Shown: positions 61,887 to 64,000 of the stretch, one piece after another | Layout: every line of letters starts with the position of its first letter | How positions within the stretch are numbered: position 1 is the first letter of the stretch | Assembly: GCF_017876315.1 (NCBI RefSeq) | Contig: NZ_JAGINU010000004.1 | Span: forward strand, 248,001-312,000 | Length of the DNA: 64,000 nucleotides | Direction: 5' to 3' | DNA from: Pseudonocardia parietis | GTDB lineage: Bacteria; Actinomycetota; Actinomycetes; Mycobacteriales; Pseudonocardiaceae | Program-made: the position numbers and the translations under genes | Notes under the pieces: generated by a model | The model's database searches: none | Seen by the model: only the letters and a program-made list of their open reading frames with translations | Told to the model about the DNA's origin: nothing

Positions 61887-62026
61887 CAGCGTCGCCCGCG
61901 GGTCGATCGACGCTGAACCGCGACCAGGGCCATCACGGATCCGCACCGTCGGGGGCGGGCGACGCGGAACGAGGCGTCGGTCGGCCTCCCACCTCTGCGG
62001 GGCGTGCGCGGTTACGGTCGGCGACC

Positions 62027-63079
62027 GTGACCGACAGTCCCTCGGTCGAGCAGGGCGAACTGCTCGTCGACCCCACCGACAGCCGCCGGCGGTGGCCCGA
62101 GCTCACGCCGCCGGCCGGGGAGGCGCCGCTCACCCCCGACGAGGCCAGCTACGTCCGTGCCGCGCGGGCCGACTCGACCGTCACCGCCTACCGCGCGGAC
62201 TGGGCTGAGTTCTGCGACTGGTGCGACCGCGAGAACCACGACTGCTTACCGGCGCCGGCCGCGGCCGTCTCCGGCTACCTGGTCACCCTCGCCCGGGCCG
62301 GAGCCAAGATCTCCACGATGAGCCGGCGGATGGCCGCGATCCGGTTCTTCCACGCCGTGCGCGACCTGCCCGACCCGACCAGCCCGGCCCGGGTCACCAC
62401 GGTCTGGGAGGGCATCCGGCGCGAACACGGCGCCCCACCGGACCAGGCCCGGCCGCTGATGCCGCCGCAGCTGTTCGACCTCGTCGCCGCCACCGGCACC
62501 ACCCGACAGTTCCGCGGTCGACCGGCCGAACCGGACCTGGCCGGCGCGCGGGACCGCGCCCTGCTGCTGGTCGGGTTCTGGTCGGCGCTGCGCTGCTCGG
62601 AGCTGTGCGCGCTAACCGTCGACAACGTGCTCCCCCACGACCGCGGCCGGACCCTGACCATCCCCAGCTCCAAGACCAACCAGCGCGGCGAGCACACCGA
62701 GCTCGTCGTGCTGCCCTACGCCGCGCACCCCGATGCCTGCCCCGTCCGCGCCCTCACCACCTGGCTCAAGCTGGCCGCCATCACCGAGGGGCCGGTCCTG
62801 CGCCGCGTCTCCACCGGCAACCGGGTCACCCCCGGGCAGTTGCATCGGGCCTCGGTCAACCGCCGGATCACCGCACTCGCCGCCGCGGCCGGCCACGACG
62901 ACGCCGGGTACAGCCCGCATTCGCTGCGGGCCGGGTTCGTCACTTGGGCCCACCTGCGCGGCGCTTCCGACCGCGAGATCGCCGCCCAGACCCGGCATCG
63001 CTCGCTCGCCTCGGTCGGCGGCTATGTGCGCGTCGAGAATGCCTGGACCGCGAACGCCGCCACCAACATGGGCATCTGA
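62027..63079 (+). CDS. tyrosine recombinase (XerC/D-like)
   Basis: The 350-residue recombinase has an N-terminal SAM-like domain (STVTAYRADWAEFCDWCDRE, AGAKISTMSRRMAAIRFFHA). The catalytic domain includes GFWSALRCSELCALTVDNVL (Arg), SSKTNQRGEHTELVVL (Lys region), YSPHSLRAGFVTWAHL (HxxR), QTRHRSLASVGGYVR (His and nucleophilic Tyr). It appears complete. TACGGT (62013-62018) lies 8 bases before the GTG. It may resolve multimers or integrate a mobile unit; no attachment site was identified. Confidence 0.88.
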   Translation: MTDSPSVEQGELLVDPTDSRRRWPELTPPAGEAPLTPDEASYVRAARADSTVTAYRADWAEFCDWCDRENHDCLPAPAAAVSGYLVTLARAGAKISTMSRRMAAIRFFHAVRDLPDPTSPARVTTVWEGIRREHGAPPDQARPLMPPQLFDLVAATGTTRQFRGRPAEPDLAGARDRALLLVGFWSALRCSELCALTVDNVLPHDRGRTLTIPSSKTNQRGEHTELVVLPYAAHPDACPVRALTTWLKLAAITEGPVLRRVSTGNRVTPGQLHRASVNRRITALAAAAGHDDAGYSPHSLRAGFVTWAHLRGASDREIAAQTRHRSLASVGGYVRVENAWTANAATNMGI

Positions 63080-63467
63080 GGACCTTTTCCGACGACAGAC
63101 TCGTGTGCTGCCGCCACGAGCGGCGCGGCGGGCCGCGGCCGTCACCGTGGTAGTGGCAGATCCGTCGGCCACCGCGAGAGGAAGCTGATCGGTGATCTCG
63201 TCGCTGACCAGCGTCGACTGCCCTGGGACCGCCACTTCCCGTAGCCCTCCGACCGCACTGGCGGGATGATCACAGGGCCGGGCGTACCACCGAACGTGAC
63301 GGCCCGCGGCACCAACGCACCGGTGCCCGCGCCGTGAGCGGCCATCCCCGCGCCGCGCCGCCGGCAGCTCGCCCGCGGCCTGGTGTGCGGTTCGTTGTCG
63401 GGGGCCCGTGCCAGGCTGCCGGTGGCAGCCGTATAGCGGCGGGCGAGACGAGGAGGACACCGCGGCG
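63080..63467. other. no gene recognised
   Basis: About 390 bases after the recombinase without a supported gene. AGGAGG at 63451-63456 belongs to the next gene. It is a natural place to look for an attachment or resolution site, but no clear repeat was seen. Confidence 0.4.
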
Positions 63468-63779
63468 ATGAAGGCGCTACAGCTGGTCCCGCGCCCGCGT
63501 GTGGACCCGGAAGAGTTCGCCGGGCAACAGACCCGACGGTTCACCGACCACCGGCTGCGGATCGGGCGGTCCGGCGTCGTGCACGAGGTCGCCTGGCGCA
63601 GCTGGCTGGGTGATCTGGTGCTGCCCGTGCCGGCGTGTCACCAAGGCTGGTCGGGGTTCGCCGCCGCCGACGACCTCACCGCGACCGACGACCCGGCGAC
63701 CTGCCGCAAGTGCGCCCACGGCACGGGCCTGCGTCGCGGCGAGGTGCAGCCGGCCCTGTTCGAGCTGGACCAGGATTGA
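63468..63779 (+). CDS. conserved small protein of unknown function
   Basis: The 103-residue product (VDPEEFAGQQTRRFTDHRLR, LGDLVLPVPACHQGWSGFAA, PATCRKCAHGTG) has the cysteine set C-H and C-R-K-C-x-H, which may bind a metal. I know similar short proteins from actinobacteria, but not a function. AGGAGG lies 11 bases before the ATG, a slightly long spacing. Confidence 0.6.
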   Translation: MKALQLVPRPRVDPEEFAGQQTRRFTDHRLRIGRSGVVHEVAWRSWLGDLVLPVPACHQGWSGFAAADDLTATDDPATCRKCAHGTGLRRGEVQPALFELDQD

Positions 63780-64000
63780 TCACCACTGAAGCCACTCCGC
63801 GTCACCACGGACGCTGGTGAGGCATTACTGACACGCGACGCGGCTGCTGGACGGGGCGGACCTCGACGGTACCGGGCAGGCACCGGCGGTAACAGACTTG
63901 ATCACGGCGTGCAGCAGTCTGGACTGATCGACCGGGGGAAGCCGCACGCATCTCTGGGTGGCTGGTCAGACGGAGCAAACCCGGAGCGGGCCGCCTACGA
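63780..64000. other. right edge, no gene recognised
   Basis: Nothing is supported in the last 220 bases. A gene may start beyond the window. Confidence 0.4.

Overview
The window looks like a mobile, decaying accessory region of a high-GC actinomycete, most likely Pseudonocardia or a close relative. The case rests on the base composition, GTG starts, leaderless starts preceded by TANNNT boxes, an RbpA-like protein, a maleylpyruvate isomerase/DinB-type protein, a SigJ-type ECF sigma factor and IS types common in that group. The genus is inferred; the phylum is much safer. No rRNA, tRNA or CRISPR array was seen. It could be a large plasmid or a genomic island.

Layout. 0-8.4 kb: a Fic/VbhA-type toxin-antitoxin pair, a complete IS3 element, a repeat-rich intergenic patch, two decayed phage-type integrases, a BrnT-type toxin with its ribbon-helix-helix antitoxin, and debris. 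8.5-12 kb: a coupled operon of an unknown protein and a primase-helicase fusion of the TOTE conflict type. 12.7-20.2 kb: an IS5 transposase, a broken phd-vapC pair, a secreted serine protease coupled to a secreted repeat protein, a DinB-type protein, a frameshifted bifunctional nuclease and an RbpA paralogue. 20.6-29.8 kb: an IclR regulator, a decayed anti-sigma-type ATPase, an IS110 transposase, an acyltransferase and a complete IS701 element. 30-38 kb: a sugar C-methyltransferase, a ferric-reductase-like flavoprotein, two MFS transporters (one truncated) and a DehI-type dehalogenase. 38.8-44.8 kb: a duplicated MerR-RmlC cassette surrounding a SulP transporter and a degenerate ADP-ribosylglycohydrolase, with related MerR-like boxes in front of three units. 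45.7-51.8 kb: a broken PEP-synthase-like gene, then a two-component system divergent from a multicopper oxidase lipoprotein operon. 52-56 kb: hisN-like, nhaA and glpX genes bracketed by a diverged 57-bp direct repeat. 56-64 kb: a complete IS630 element, small unknown genes, an MFS pseudogene, an AbrB/VapC pair, an ECF sigma factor divergent from two small genes including a DoxX protein, and a tyrosine recombinase.

How the genes may work together. Four toxin-antitoxin loci, at least six transposase families and several recombinases suggest acquisition and stabilisation of mobile DNA. The best candidates for something little described are the primase-helicase operon (8503-11954) and the set of genes sharing MerR-like boxes (39.4-44.5 kb), which includes a DraG-like protein lacking the metal-binding aspartates. 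Many genes are broken by single-base indels. This may be real decay or base-calling error, and the sequence alone cannot decide. All family assignments are from reading motifs by eye; no database search was run.
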